From assembly GCA_009767595.1 (NCBI GenBank), contig VSDK01028034.1, positions 25,912 through 89,911 of the forward strand: a stretch of DNA of 64,000 nucleotides, given 5' to 3'. Shown piece after piece: positions 40,766 through 52,201 of the stretch. A program made the translations under genes and the position numbers. Position 1 is the first letter of the stretch; every line of letters starts with the position of its first letter. Source of the stretch: Symbiodinium kawagutii. Lineage: Eukaryota; Sar; Dinophyceae; Suessiales; Symbiodiniaceae. The notes below the pieces were generated by a model. The model was not told the DNA's origin and ran no database searches. It was given only the letters and a program-made list of their open reading frames with translations.

Positions 40766-41078
40766 AGCTCTGGATTGGGAAATCAGGTGATCTGCAGGGC
40801 CGTAGGCGCCATGCTGGACATTACTTGTTTGATCATCCATGCGACTTCGTCATGGTCCCGCCTGTCGATCAATCAATATCAGTTATACAGGTAGTGATCT
40901 ACCATCAAGAGGGGTGATTTGGAGCTCCCATGAGTATCATTCTTCGTATGATATGATTTGATCGTAGCCAATCTATATAACTGGCAACCATCATCAAATG
41001 GCGAACCCAGAATTAGCTTTAAGATGTTATGAGTAGCCACAATAATTCACAATAATGAATTGGAACACACATTAATAG

Positions 41079-41141
41079 CTGTCAACCGGAGACTGGAGGT
41101 AGCCAGGGTCACCGACCAAGTACGAGCTGCACTGAACACTG
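41079..41141 (+). CDS. Candidate internal exon, coiled-coil-like
   Basis: Between AATAG and GTATGAG: the frame VNRRLEVARVTDQVRAALN has heptad-like hydrophobic spacing. Probably from the same unknown gene as the upstream candidates. Confidence 0.33.
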
Positions 41142-41499
41142 GTATGAGGTTATGGTAGTTTAAGTCGCCATGATCACGTGATCTAAGATGGTTTGTTCTG
41201 AGGTTACTTGCTCTCCCTTGTCACTTTACCAATTTCAATAATCATTGTTGCACAAGGGATTGTATAATAATTATTACTATTTACTACGTGATCATTTTTG
41301 ATTGAGCAAAATCGGGGCAAGTGATTATAAAGAACTACGGTTCCACATCATCCATTTTCAATTTTACAGTATTCGCCGCGGTTGTAACACAAGTGAATCA
41401 CTGTGAAGAATTGTTGTGCCAGTGCTAAGAGTCTTGTGTGAACGACCATGAATGTTTCCTCAACATGATTGTATCTTTCTCAACCCTCACTACCTAGTT

Positions 41500-41583
41500 G
41501 CTTTTAAGACAGCACTTTGGGACGGTCGGCTGATTGACAAGCATGTTTTTTTTCCATAGGAGTGCTTCAACCACCAATCAGTC
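41500..41583 (+). mobile_element. MITE family C, truncated
   Basis: Keeps the GATTGACAAGCATG core and the right end TTCAACCACCAATCAG. Confidence 0.5.
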
Positions 41584-41799
41584 ATCAATCATCATGATTA
41601 ACCAGTACAACACTATTATGAACTAATCGCTAAACTTGACCAATGGTGATTTAGTTTAATTATTAAATTGCATCGATATACTGGTTAACACACCTGAACT
41701 GATTAAATCCTATTAATCAATTATCGTGATCAACCAACAGCATTTTTAAACTTGACCACCAACCAGTTCTTGTTGATTCACCACCAAACTCCCAGACCG

Positions 41800-41940
41800 G
41801 TTCCCCGCAGGCCGCTTGCTTCGTGAGCTAATGTCGACTAGCATGTGACTGGGTGCCCCCTTCCAAGAAGGGTGGGACCAGGGCGGTCGCCGCTGTCGCG
41901 AGGAAGTGCTATGGCGAAGACCAGGGTTGCGGTACAATTG
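41800..41940 (+). CDS. Candidate exon region, unidentified
   Basis: A GC-rich patch after CCCGCAG (GRLLRELMSTSM, then stop) and again after CCAAG (KGGTRAVAAVARKCYGEDQG). Possibly two short exons or one exon in another frame; not recognised. Confidence 0.22.
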
Positions 41941-41961
41941 ATTCATCCATGGGATATATTT

Positions 41962-42077
41962 GGCTACGGGTCAATATCAACCAACCAATAATGAGGGATA
42001 ATAACCAACAATGACAAGAAAAACAATGGTTAATGATGGGGGGACCAGGGGGACTAAGGGTGAACTGACCCACTGCC
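41962..42077 (+). mobile_element. MITE family A with long imperfect flanking repeat
   Basis: GGCTACGGGTCAATATCAAC ... GAACTGACCCACTGCC. Nearly identical 20-bp text (CAATTGATTCATC followed by CATGG or AATGG) lies on both sides, at about 41936 and 42077. Confidence 0.8.
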
Positions 42078-42427
42078 AATTGATTCATCAATGGAAAGCA
42101 AACCTGTTCAAGGGTCGATATCAGCCATCCAAAATGGGTCCTGCCTTTATTTTTTTGTCCTGCATCGCTGTAAGCAGATAAAAAGATATTCACGTCAACT
42201 TGAATTGTGTTTTCTCATGATGTTGTTTTTTGAAAAACCACTACTAACCACTGATATCATATTTTTTAATCATGATGTTCTGCGCCACATCGCACTATGC
42301 AAAGCACCAAAAGCACTGCCATAATTGGTACCTGCAGTTGTAGCTGGAAAGATCGTGGAGAGGCAGGACACAACATCGATGTGCAGGATTTTTCAGATTC
42401 AAACATTTTAAACAAAGAAACAAATTG

Positions 42428-42554
42428 CTACAAGGTGGGCCCCCAAGCAGCTATAAGTTAGGTTATAACTAGGAAAACTACCAGTTATGGTAGATATAAC
42501 TATTAGTTATGGTAGATATAACTAGGGTAACTACAAGGGGGGCTCACCTTGTAG
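42428..42554 (+). mobile_element. MITE family D
   Basis: The clearest family D copy: CTACAAGGTGGGCCCCCA at the left and GGGGGCTCACCTTGTAG at the right. The interior has a 28-bp tandem duplication of TAGTTATGGTAGATATAAC. Confidence 0.85.
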
Positions 42555-42622
42555 AATAAGCTTACTAAGTAGAATATACAGGATGATATTTCCAAACATG
42601 CCCAAGTTAAGGGTAAGCACCG

Positions 42623-42647
42623 CGCACACACACACACACACACACTG
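42623..42647. repeat. (CA)n microsatellite
   Basis: About 12 CA units. Confidence 0.95.
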
Positions 42648-42893
42648 TTCTTTGCATATTGTGCAATTGTGCAACGATAGTCGATGCTCATTTGTGAGCT
42701 CACACGAGCACAGACGTGATTGTCGTGGTTAAAAAAAAACCTGATGGCATGGCCCTCCTCCTAGCTATGCCCTATGCCCTCTATTCCACTGGAGCCCCCA
42801 GTTTGAAGTTGGGCAAAATTTGTCATCTTGACGATCGTTATTTTACCATTAGCCTGGTATTTGCCCTAGTTGTAAAGCCACTTAACTTGTTTC

Positions 42894-43001
42894 GCTGGTG
42901 GTTTTAAACCTTTTTTGTTGTCCCTAGTATTAACAAATGGTTGGTTGGTTGACATTGGTTGACTCATATTTTTTAAGAAGGGGTGGTTCAACCACCAACC
43001 T
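42894..43001 (+). mobile_element. MITE family C
   Basis: CTGGTGGTTTTAAACC at the left, GGGTGGTTCAACCACCAACC at the right, core TTAACAAATGGTTGGTTGG. Confidence 0.75.
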
Positions 43002-43014
43002 GTAGTAGATCCTT

Positions 43015-43402
43015 TTGAACACCATTGCTTTTACTCAAACCCCCATTCGCATGGCGCTACCCAGACCTGTGGATTTTCCAGCCCCGTGTCCAGTGTCTTT
43101 GGCTGCCGTTATTTTTAACATCCCTTTAATGGGGAGCATGATGTGCGGCCCAAAATTGCGCGAGCTGCAGATTCTTGGGGAAGGGAAGATGTTGCAAAGA
43201 GATGGCCGATAGCCGATAGCAAAGCTCACTTTGAGCAGCCAGGCAGAAAGTTGCAGGGCGGCCGAAGGAATGAATGTTTGCAAGTGGTTTGTCTATATCA
43301 TGGAACATAGTTATGCCTGAAAATCATATCATACTTTATCTCAGGATCAATTTGGTGCCACGATTTAGCAATGCACAAAGATGCTGCTGGGTGGTTTCAG
43401 CA

Positions 43403-43440
<38 letters not shown>

Positions 43441-43785
43441 GCTGCGGCTGTTGTGGCTGTTGTTATTGTTGCTGTTGCTGTTTGTACATCCGTGATTCAA
43501 GAATCCCATGGGGTGAAAATGTTCAGCCGATTTCTTGTTGGGTTTCCTTTAGGTCATTCAACATATCTGGTTGACTGGACGGAATTGCATGAGACTCGCT
43601 TCGCCTGTAGCACCCGGCAAGATGTTCTTCGCTTTTGACCCCCATCGTCCTGGAAAAACCTCGGCCGTTTGGCACTTAGACCCGTTCTGCAGCACAGGCT
43701 GCCCCCACCACTCACGGCACGTTTTGCCTTGTGGTCATCCTTTCACCTCCGTTTTGCCCTCCTTGTGTCTTGTGGAATCGCCTAT
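43015..43785. other. GC-mixed region with open frames and (TTG)n
   Basis: Plus 43015-43212 and its complement are both open (RPVDFPAPCPVSLAAVIF on plus). The (TTG)n run at 43402-43440 gives poly-Val/Cys/Leu frames that are artefacts. The plus frame from 43571 (FDPHRPGKTSAVWHLDPFC) ends inside the MITE at 43786. None is recognisable. Confidence 0.35.
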
Positions 43786-43896
43786 GGCAGTGGGTCAAAA
43801 ACCCGTACCCCTGATTCCCCCATCATTAACCATTGTTTTCCCTATTATTGGTGAACTTATCCCCCATTATTGGTTGCTTAATATTGACCCATTGCC
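43786..43896 (-). mobile_element. MITE family A flanked by a 17-bp direct repeat
   Basis: Reverse orientation: GGCAGTGGGTCAAAAACCC ... TTAATATTGACCCATTGCC. GTGTCTTGTGGAATCGC occurs at 43765-43781 and exactly again at 43897-43913, directly next to the right end. Confidence 0.85.
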
Positions 43897-44059
43897 GTGT
43901 CTTGTGGAATCGCGTATATTTCTGAAAACTTTCGCTCTTCCAGTTGCTTTCGCCTGACAAACTCTTCGCTCTCACTGGCTTTGACTTGCTGCTGCTCTGG
44001 GCACTGTGGGGCAGCCACCGTAGGCTTTTAAGCGATGCGGAGGCCACCAAAGGAAACCT

Positions 44060-44200
44060 GGCTGGTGGTTTCAAACATTAACGGCTAATAACAGGGGGAT
44101 CGTAACTGACAATAGTGGTTATTTTCTATTTTCCCTACTATTTATTAACAAATGGTTGGTTGACTCATATTTTTCATAGGGGTTGAAACCCCCAACCAGA
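44060..44200 (+). mobile_element. MITE family C, best copy
   Basis: GGCTGGTGGTTTCAAAC at the left and GGGGTTGAAACCCCCAACC at the right, core TTATTAACAAATGGTTGG. Confidence 0.8.
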
Positions 44201-45522
44201 AACTGTGGAAACTAAGCTACGCGGCTTACCTTCTGAGGCAGCAAACCTTTTCCAGCGTTTATGTTTGAAGATGATGCAAATGAAAACATGGATGCCAAGT
44301 GACCATGCCACACGGTAGACACTTTCCTAGCTTTGCTTCAGAAGTTGTAAGGTCATTTTTCCACATGCAGCATGAACCTGTGATGTGTTATGCTGCCAAT
44401 TGCTGCTCATGGATGCAAAATGACTGCATCCTTTGTTGTGAGGAAGATTCTATGTAGAACAGTAACACAACCAAAAATAAATCACCAGCTGCCGAATCAT
44501 TAACTAGTTTTGATCACAGTCAAAAACCATAGGTTTGAACCGATTTTACTGTTTGGTATATCAACCTGGAACTGGAGATTCGCCAAAGTTGTAGGAACAC
44601 GCAACAGGTTTCACCAGTTGAATGAATGGCTGTTTTTTTTTCTGCAGGGTGAGCGTCCGCCGATAACACATGGATGAACCATGAAGTTTGGTTTCGCTGG
44701 GAGCCACTGAATTCTTCATCAGTGCCACTTTTTTCATGATCAAATAAATATCAAACTCCAAGGGTCAAAGCCAAGTACAATGGCCCCATGTCTCATACAG
44801 GTTCCACCACCATTTGCCGATATCAATGACCAGTCAATAACTATCATTTATCTCGTGTTGAAGCATCCTTCATGTGCTTTCAGTTCCACTTATTACTTGT
44901 CCTGAAACATCACTAGTATCCACTCACATTTACCTATTATTTCTCCTACCTAAGCATCACTAATATACATTTGCATTTACCTATTGTTTATTCCTACAAC
45001 ATCACTAATATCACTTGTCCTTAAACATCACTAGTACCCATTTCCCTAGCCTTTGTGCTTAAACATCAACCATCATCAACCATCATCAACCATCATCAAC
45101 CATCATCAACCTATCATTTGTCCCTGCCTAAACATCATTAAACCTTTGCTGGAAACTTACTTCTGCCACACTGCATCTTGGCGATGGGATGGCGTCCTGC
45201 CAGGCGGAGCGGTGGGTGATTGTTTGTTGATCACTGGGCAGGTGTTGGATTACCACCGGTGGTGGTTCACCGGTTGTCATCGCAGCTACCGGCTACAATG
45301 GTCAAGTATAGTTTTAATATGTTAAAATGGCTTTACAAGGGTTTCTAGTGATTAGAATGGTTTGAAATTTGGTAATAAGCCGTTTGATTGGACTTCTAAC
45401 TGGTAAATACTCACTTACAACCCAAGTTTACTATCTAGGTGAGTGCTGGTGATTCATGATGGAATCATACTGATGGCTAATCATGTGTGTTGGTTAGTAA
45501 TTGATCAATGATGATCATCGGA
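44201..45522. other. Intergenic gap
   Basis: AT-rich. An (ATCAACC)n run lies at 45060-45112, then a small GC-richer patch at 45170-45300 (GATGGGATGGCGTCCTGCC) that may be an exon. Nothing else recognised. Confidence 0.45.
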
Positions 45523-45629
45523 TATGGTGTTTTCAAACAGGGAGCCACCAAAGCTATGGTTGGCTTGTTACTATAAATCTTCACAAGTGGGTGCTAACTG
45601 CGGTACCCCTATTTTGATGAACCACCATA
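45523..45629 (+). mobile_element. MITE family B
   Basis: TGGTGTTTTCAAACAGGGAG at the left, GGTACCCCTATTTTGATGAACCACCA at the right. Confidence 0.7.
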
Positions 45630-46016
45630 TTTGAAAATGGTCGATGAATCACATAATTTGATAGTGGTCTCAAAACTTGATAGCATTAAGAGATTCAGAA
45701 TGAACATCAAACATGTGCATGGTCGATATTGATACTGTTGTCGATTAATATTCACCATCCAAAAATGGATCGATGAACATCCCAACAATTAGACTAGTTT
45801 AGTTTAGTTATGGCATGGGGATGTGAAGAGCCAGGGGTAGAGGGGCCCTTAACCCAAAACTATAATAGTGGCTAATTGTGGATCTCCTGATGCTGAATGA
45901 CATCTCCAGCTGGTTTCCCGTTACTCACCCTGTGAAACGCGGCGAGATGACATCACTGGGTCAAGATCCACGCGATTCGTCGCTGGGATTTTAGATATTG
46001 GATGATATGAGATGAC

Positions 46017-46128
46017 TACATGGGTGTTTCTCAAACTAGGGGTGCACAAAAATGGCTGGTTTATTTCTCGAAGTGGTTAATAGAAAGGATGATTTGGGCG
46101 TACCCCTATTTTGAGAAAACAGATATAA
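46017..46128 (+). mobile_element. MITE family B
   Basis: TGGGTGTTTCTCAAACTAGG at the left, TACCCCTATTTTGAGAAAAC at the right. Confidence 0.75.
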
Positions 46129-46431
46129 TGTATATTGGATATGGGATTATCATGTGGGAAAAATAGGTAAATCAATAGATAAGTTACGATATTTATATTT
46201 TTGTTTTCATATATGGATAGAGATCTGTGTATTTATTTGTTTTTTATCTATGTATTTATTTATTCATTTATTTTATCTATTTATTCATATTGACAGTTGA
46301 CAGTTGACGTGATTCACTGATCATTCGCTGGCAGTTAGCTATACAAAGAGGTGCCAGACAGTGGTCACTTGGTAGACGATTTCACCCATGCGTCAATCAT
46401 TCCAACGGCACCAGGCTTCCAGTGGCAAGTT

Positions 46432-46630
46432 GATGGTTTCTTAGAATAGGGAACCCCTCAAAATGGTTGGTTAAATGACTATAGATATCTACAAATGACT
46501 ATAGATTTTTAACGGATGATTTGGGGTAGTTAATAAATAGTTAATAGTCTATTGTTAACTACTATAGATATCTATAAATGACTATTCATGGAGAAACATT
46601 TGGGGTCCCCTATTTTGAGAAACACCCATG
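46432..46630 (+). mobile_element. MITE family B with internal expansion
   Basis: GGTTTCTTAGAATAGGGAAC at the left, GGTCCCCTATTTTGAGAAAC at the right. The middle is lengthened by repeats of AAATGACTATAGAT. Confidence 0.7.
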
Positions 46631-46702
46631 TATGTACCTAGCATTGGATCTACGTTAGATACAGCTCAAGTACCAGGCTAATTGTAAATATCACTACCAT
46701 CA

Positions 46703-46930
46703 ATGCACTATGGTTGTCAAGCTGTTAGTTGCCCTAGTGATGTTCACCAACTTAGCCAACAGCTGGGTCAATATGTGAACACCCGGATGGGTACAGGCTT
46801 GGATCCACAAACACCGAGGAACCCCAGATCGAAGCAGACGCTTACAGCCGTAGATTTCAATTCGGGAACTGTTCCAGGATCCAATATGGGGACCATCAGT
46901 GGTTCATCGCCAGCACGTATGTTCACCTAG
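46703..46930 (+). CDS. Small open frame, doubtful
   Basis: 75 codons ATG to TAG with balanced composition (MHYGCQAVSCPSDVHQLSQQ). An overlapping frame starts MVVKLLVALVMFTNLANSW, signal-peptide-like, but stops after 22 codons. Possibly exonic. Confidence 0.2.
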   Translation: MHYGCQAVSCPSDVHQLSQQLGQYVNTRMGTGLDPQTPRNPRSKQTLTAVDFNSGTVPGSNMGTISGSSPARMFT

Positions 46931-47009
46931 TGGTGGTTGTGACTGGTTTTCAATGCCGAAGATTGCATGTAAATGCTCACCAATGGGATTTGTTGCTGTA
47001 GTGGGTATT

Positions 47010-47115
47010 GATGTGGTGGCTTCTCAAAATAGGGGACCCCTCAAATCATCCTTTACAAACCATTGATAGCAATAAACTTTTTTGGGGGATTCCCCATTTT
47101 GAGAAACTCCCATAT
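47010..47115 (+). mobile_element. MITE family B
   Basis: GGTGGCTTCTCAAAATAGGG at the left, GATTCCCCATTTTGAGAAAC at the right. Confidence 0.82.
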
Positions 47116-47479
47116 GAACAAGAACAACGAACTTCTAACGGCAAGAGCAACAAGAACACCCCACAATTTCAAGCACAACCATAGATTATCGGCTTTAGCC
47201 AGGGCATATGAAGTTTCAACGGAATGAGTTTAGGAGAGTCTAGGGTTCCTTGCTCTTGGTTGCTAGCAAGTGGTTGCATCACTTGAGTGCTGGTGGCCAT
47301 CATGTATCCCTGCACGATCTCAAATCAATAGGGCTTGAAACACCACTGTCGTTTTGTTTGTACATAATTTTCCCCAAAATGCGATTTGATTTCCGTACAA
47401 CTGTCAGAACACATTGAGCTTCACCTCGACCAAGGATGGCTGTCACCATGCAATCCACTTACACACAAACTATCAAACT

Positions 47480-47595
47480 GGTTGTGGGTCAATACCGTGA
47501 AACTACCTATGGTGAATGCCCCATGACTGACAAAGCTAGTCTGCAGGGATTTTTACTGACCCCTTTTTTTGGATGGTTGATATCAACCCACAGCC
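47480..47595 (+). mobile_element. MITE family A-like, different interior
   Basis: GGTTGTGGGTCAATACC at the left mirrors GATATCAACCCACAGCC at the right, but the interior does not match the other family A copies. Perhaps a subfamily. Confidence 0.55.
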
Positions 47596-48049
47596 AAATA
47601 TGTTCATGTTTAAAGTAGGGAAACCATCAATTTTTGGTGGTACAGTATTGAACAAACCTTTGTGCAAACAACAGCTTCGCCTTGTGCTTCCGTACAGCCC
47701 TTTTTCAGACATTGTTGGGACAGTACTCCTTGGACAGCACGAGAAATGACCTCTTTGCACTGCAGCTTGGTATGCACACCACATATGCATACACAGCAAA
47801 CAAATTGTGGGTGTGCGTCCATGGTCAAGCAGAGTTAAATAAAGATAATATACAATGACTATGTCGGTCCAAGAAAGCAACAATGACTTTATAAATTATG
47901 ATATCAAGCCATCCATACAAAAAAAATATAGTAGCCATGATGTACCATTCTTGAATATCGTCTTTACTACCCGATTTACCATTGTATCCCATCATTGGCA
48001 CGGACCAATCTTGACCATTACTAACAGTAGCAACCATTAATCAACCACT

Positions 48050-48790
48050 AACCACTGCTCACCATGCCAAACACATAATTTACCATCCTTATTGACAATT
48101 GTGAATAAGTTTTGATCACAAAGTGACTTGTTTGACGTTTAATCAACCATTGTGAAGTGTCCATAAAGTTTGAATTCATCATATAATCATATGATATCAT
48201 AAAGCCGTATATCAACTATATAATCATCATCCATTATTAACCATCATAAGCAGCCATGCTTAGCCATTAAATTAAACTCAATTGATTATCAATGATTACA
48301 AACAAGTGTTATCAATCACCATCACGAGCAAACATTATTGACCATTATGAATCAATATTTTGCCCATGAGTCAACCACTACAGTTAAACCATTATCAACC
48401 ATGAATCTACACTAGTTAAAAACCATTAACAACCATCATGATCAACCATTATCAACCATTATCAACCATGAATTCTCAACCAGGATCAACCATTAACAAC
48501 ACTAGATCAACTAGTAATTATCAACCATTATCAACCTTCCCACTTGTCGGACAGCCGCACCCCGGCTGCGAGCGCAGAAGCGCGACTAAACCATTATCAA
48601 CCATGAATTGTAGTGCATGATTCTAATAGCCATTGTTCACCGTGAAGGTCCCACTATAATCAGCCACTATCAACCATTATCAACTATTATTATCAGCTAA
48701 ACATGATCAACTATCATTATCAGCTATTGTTATCCTTGAAAGTCCCACTATCAACCAACATTGTGTTAACCATGAACATCCACCTATCAA
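48050..48790. repeat. Strand-asymmetric AACCA-rich field
   Basis: Dense ATTATCAACCATTATCAACC text with little G, like 18115-19010. A 45-nt GC-rich island at 48541-48588 (GACAGCCGCACCCCGGC) interrupts it and may be a small exon. Confidence 0.8.
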
Positions 48791-48799
48791 CCACAACTA

Positions 48800-48966
48800 A
48801 AGTCGTCAACTCCATGGGTTTGACGCTTGCCACCGGCCATGGCGCGGCCGCCTTCGCCGTGCCTGGCACGCCCTACGAGCGCGCCACGCTGCGTCGGGCG
48901 CCGCCGCGCAACGGTGCGCCGCGCCGGCGTCCGAAGGGCGATGAGACGTCGCAGTTTGGGACGTGA
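48800..48966 (+). CDS. Candidate terminal exon, unidentified
   Basis: A very GC-rich frame ending in TGA at 48966, inside AT-rich DNA: MGLTLATGHGAAAFAVPG then an Arg/Pro-rich basic end (APRRRPKGDETSQFG). The minus strand is open too, but is Arg/Ala/His-rich as expected of a shadow. Confidence 0.38.
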
Positions 48967-49044
48967 CTGGGACGAGGAAGTGACGTGGTCCCAATGGGGG
49001 TGAGCAAATGGCGAGCTGGGTCAAGCAGTTAACCAACCAAGAAT

Positions 49045-49197
49045 AGCTGGTTAATAGTTAATAATAAGGGATGATAACTAACAAGTATAGGGGATATATA
49101 CCAACTACTGTATATGGTTGTGGGTCAAGCAGTTCACTAACCAACTTTCATGGGGGATAATGACCAGCAACAATAGGGAAAACGATCAATGTCAAAG
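49045..49197. mobile_element. Family A-related fragments
   Basis: GGTTGTGGGTCAAGCAG at 49124 followed by GGGGGATAATGACCAGCAACAATAGGG, a truncated family A copy. Just before it is a segment (AGGGGATATATACCAACTA) that recurs at about 23950-24003, 51930-51985 and 63490-63540 and marks another, undefined repeat family. Confidence 0.5.
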
Positions 49198-49373
49198 AGG
49201 TACCATGGTGAGCTCACTGTGGGGTACAATGTTGTGAACCGCGACAAGGAGGTACCATGAATGTTCCACTGCATACTCGGAGGTACTCAATGGTGGATGT
49301 TAGTCTGACCTGCAAGACGGCACGAGGTAACTCATGAGCCATGGAGTGGAATCGAAAAAAAATACAGATTATA

Positions 49374-50096
49374 TAGTGGTTTCTCAGAATAGGGAACGCA
49401 ACAACTGATAAAGAAAGTACACATATGGTGATTTCAGGTGGTTTCTCAAAGTCTTGGGAGGCCCCAAAGTTATGTTAGGTTTTGAGACGCCACAATTAAA
49501 TCATGGACGGTGGTGGGTTCCAATCGTATTGCCAATCCAGAAATACTATAGGCGCTGAATTTCTCGATTGCGGGGATGCCATTTGAACGCTTACTTCAGG
49601 GCTACGCGAGTTATCGATCAACCATGGGTACCCTTTGGTAAACTAACATGGCAATGGAAAATCCACCAATTTGTTCGGAAAACCCTTGGATGGGATAACC
49701 GGGATAGCAATGTCCATTTGTCCGCCCTCAGATGATTGCCCAACTTGTCGTCAGCAGGTGGAGGTACAAGGGACACCTCCAGCTGAGAAGCTGGTGAGTC
49801 GGGTAACTAACAGGTACTACCATGCTAGTGGTAGCTATGATGTACAAAACTATATATTTCATGCAACTATCAATCAGCATATCATATAGATGGTATCAAT
49901 CAATATCATAAGCTATCTAAACTATAAATATAGCTATGGCATTACATTTGATATGATAACTATACTTAGATGGCTTTTCAACCAACTTATTCTTCCAAGT
50001 GGGAGGAACCACCTTGTACCATTGGAATGATAATTGCTGGCGGATGCAGACACATTTGGCTGGATTGGCTGATGAGTTTTTTGTTTAAATTTGCAG
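49374..50096. other. Gap with family B fragments
   Basis: GGTTTCTCAGAATAGGGAAC at 49378 and GGTGGTTTCTCAAAGTCTTGG at 49438 are two left ends without right ends. No gene recognised; a small GC-richer frame at 49671-49800 (CPPSDDCPTCRQQVEVQG) may be exonic. Confidence 0.4.
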
Positions 50097-50316
50097 GGAA
50101 ATCCAACCATATTTGACAGTTCGAACCAGCGGGTTTGCTTTAGATTTTGTCATTAACCAATCCAGTGAGACCTTTTACCCGGAAACTTCTTGCATTTTGA
50201 GTCGGGTGAGGCTACTCTCGTTTGGGTTGAGCCAAAATGAAAACCATGTTTCGAGTCAACACGAACCAACTTCCCGTCCCAAGAAATGCAGCAACACCGA
50301 AGTGCAATCGAACTGA
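50097..50316 (+). CDS. Candidate terminal exon, unidentified
   Basis: After TTTGCAG the frame is open for 72 codons to TGA at 50316 (VRTSGFALDFVINQSSETFY, then a Ser/Gln/Lys-rich end). Balanced composition and a good pyrimidine-TTTGCAG acceptor. Not recognised. Confidence 0.33.
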
Positions 50317-51172
50317 GGAGCGACTATCTCTACGGCGTGTATCCTGTTCTCCTGGCACTTCGCGCAAAGAATCTTGTCTATTTTGATCTCCAGTGCTGAG
50401 AATGTACATCCATATATTGTATACAATGAATGTTCTCATGTGAAGTTGTTTTTGACTACGGATATTTGATGTTTTGATAGACATCTAGAACTTGTATCTC
50501 CCACACCTGCCCAGGTATCATTTTCCATGGTGCTATCCATCCCACGTGAAGATCAATATTAGCAACAGGTCCACAATTTGGAATTCGAAGGATGCGTCAT
50601 AGGAAGCCACGTTGGTCGACCATCAGCATCTGACAAAAGCAGCATCTAAGCAGCAACAGCAACACCCGCGTCAGTTAGTGAGAGCAACAACCAAGAACTC
50701 ACATCCACAACTAACATCCAATCGGTATGAGGACGAAAGAGGTATAGGTCAGAAGAGATGCGTGCGTCGAAAACCAATTGAATGATGTTCACAGATGATT
50801 GGTGATTAGATGTGATTAGTATCCTTTTCAACCCACAATCACCATTGGAACGCACTGAAACCATCCATTGCAACTCAGGTGCTCCTGATGATCGCCACCT
50901 CTGTTTTTTTTCAAGTTAGGAAACAACCATCCATGTCTTGGAAGTGCAGGATCAAGTGGTCATAGTTGCGCACCCAGCAATAGTGGTTGGACGCATCAAA
51001 GAACTGTGGTAAGTTGCGAAGAATCGAAGGCCAAAGCTTGTGCACCATGGTGATCTACAGATGCCATGGTGAACAAATCCTGTCAGCGAGTGGTTCATCA
51101 TCACTCTTGACATGAACCCAGTAGCAGCCTTGTTGGGATGCTGGATTCTTGTTGGTCAGTAGTTTCAAACAT
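50317..51172. other. Intergenic gap, nothing recognised
   Basis: Mixed composition with short open frames only. Confidence 0.5.
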
Positions 51173-51270
51173 GGCAGTGGGCCCCCTGTACCCTTGGTTC
51201 CCTTATCATTAACACATTATTGTTTGTTAGTATCCCCCATATGGGTTGGTTAAAGCCTTGACCCATAGCC
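51173..51270 (-). mobile_element. MITE family A
   Basis: Reverse orientation: GGCAGTGGGCCCCCTGTACC ... TTGACCCATAGCC, slightly shortened interior. Confidence 0.75.
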
Positions 51271-51651
51271 ATATAAGTGTGGAGGAAATCACCAAAATCA
51301 CGGGATTGCATAACACAGGCAGACTATGATCTTTTGGAAACTTCTAATATGTCCTATGCTTCCCATGCTACCTGCGACGTTTGTCACTGCAGCTGCTGGT
51401 AGCTCAGCTGTTTTGGGAATACGACCTGAGTACCCCCAGGGCAACAGAACCGCTTCAACCGAAACCCTGCAAAAGGTTATTGTTGGTTCCTAGCACGATG
51501 ACATCAACATGTATCATTTGATTGTGGAATTGTGAACACCACATCCAACCGTTAGACACCAGCTTAACCATTGCAGTATCCACTCTAGTAAGCAGCTTCA
51601 CCAGCAGTGAGCCTTTGTCCAACCATTAGCAACCAACCATTGAAACCCACC

Positions 51652-51730
51652 ATTATCATTAACCAACCATTCACCAACTATTCACCAACTATTCACCAAC
51701 CATTCACCAACTATTCACCAACCATTCAGA
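51652..51730. repeat. (TTCACCAACYA)n minisatellite
   Basis: Six imperfect 11-bp units upstream of a candidate exon. Confidence 0.9.
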
Positions 51731-51743
51731 CCCATAGCAGTAG

Positions 51744-51861
51744 AACCTGGCGCGAACCTGTCGCTGTGGGCTGCACCTCCTTCCAGGAAGCGAAAGTTCA
51801 AGCGACTCTGGGTCCAGGGCACCTCAGGCCCGACAACTCTGGAGAAGATGCTCGGCCAGTG
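51744..51861 (+). CDS. Candidate exon, basic peptide
   Basis: Between GCAGTAG and GTACCC. The frame starting CCT GGC GCG reads GANLSLWAAPPSRKRKFKRL and continues WVQGTSGPTTLEKMLG. The RKRKFKRLWVQ stretch resembles the basic RxFRxLWI motif of ribosomal protein bL20, but the match is too short to assign. A second frame is open as well. Confidence 0.33.
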
Positions 51862-52087
51862 GTACCCCTAGGGGTACCCCGGGGTAGTGCAGGGGGGTCT
51901 ACATGGTGGTTGCTCAAAACTGACTAGCTGGTTAATGGTTAATGAAGCTGGGTATGATAAGTAACAATAGTAGGGCATATACCAGCTATATATATATAGG
52001 GGACCCCCAAGAATGGTTGGTTTAGATGACTAATTAATGATGATTGATATTGGGTTTATGATATACCAGCTATGTCCAGCTATATGT

Positions 52088-52199
52088 GGCTATGGGTCAA
52101 TATTAGCTAACCAACTAATGGGGGATAACAACCACCAGTAATAGCGAAAACAATGGTAAATGATAGGGGAACCAGGGTACACATGTTTGACCCACAGCC
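52088..52199 (+). mobile_element. MITE family A
   Basis: GGCTATGGGTCAATATTAGC ... GTTTGACCCACAGCC. Flanks share ATATG with one base of offset. Confidence 0.85.
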
Positions 52200-52201
52200 A
52201 T

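Noticed and set aside
43274..43638. Poly-Val/Cys/Leu frames
   Set aside because: They are translations of the (TTG)n microsatellite.
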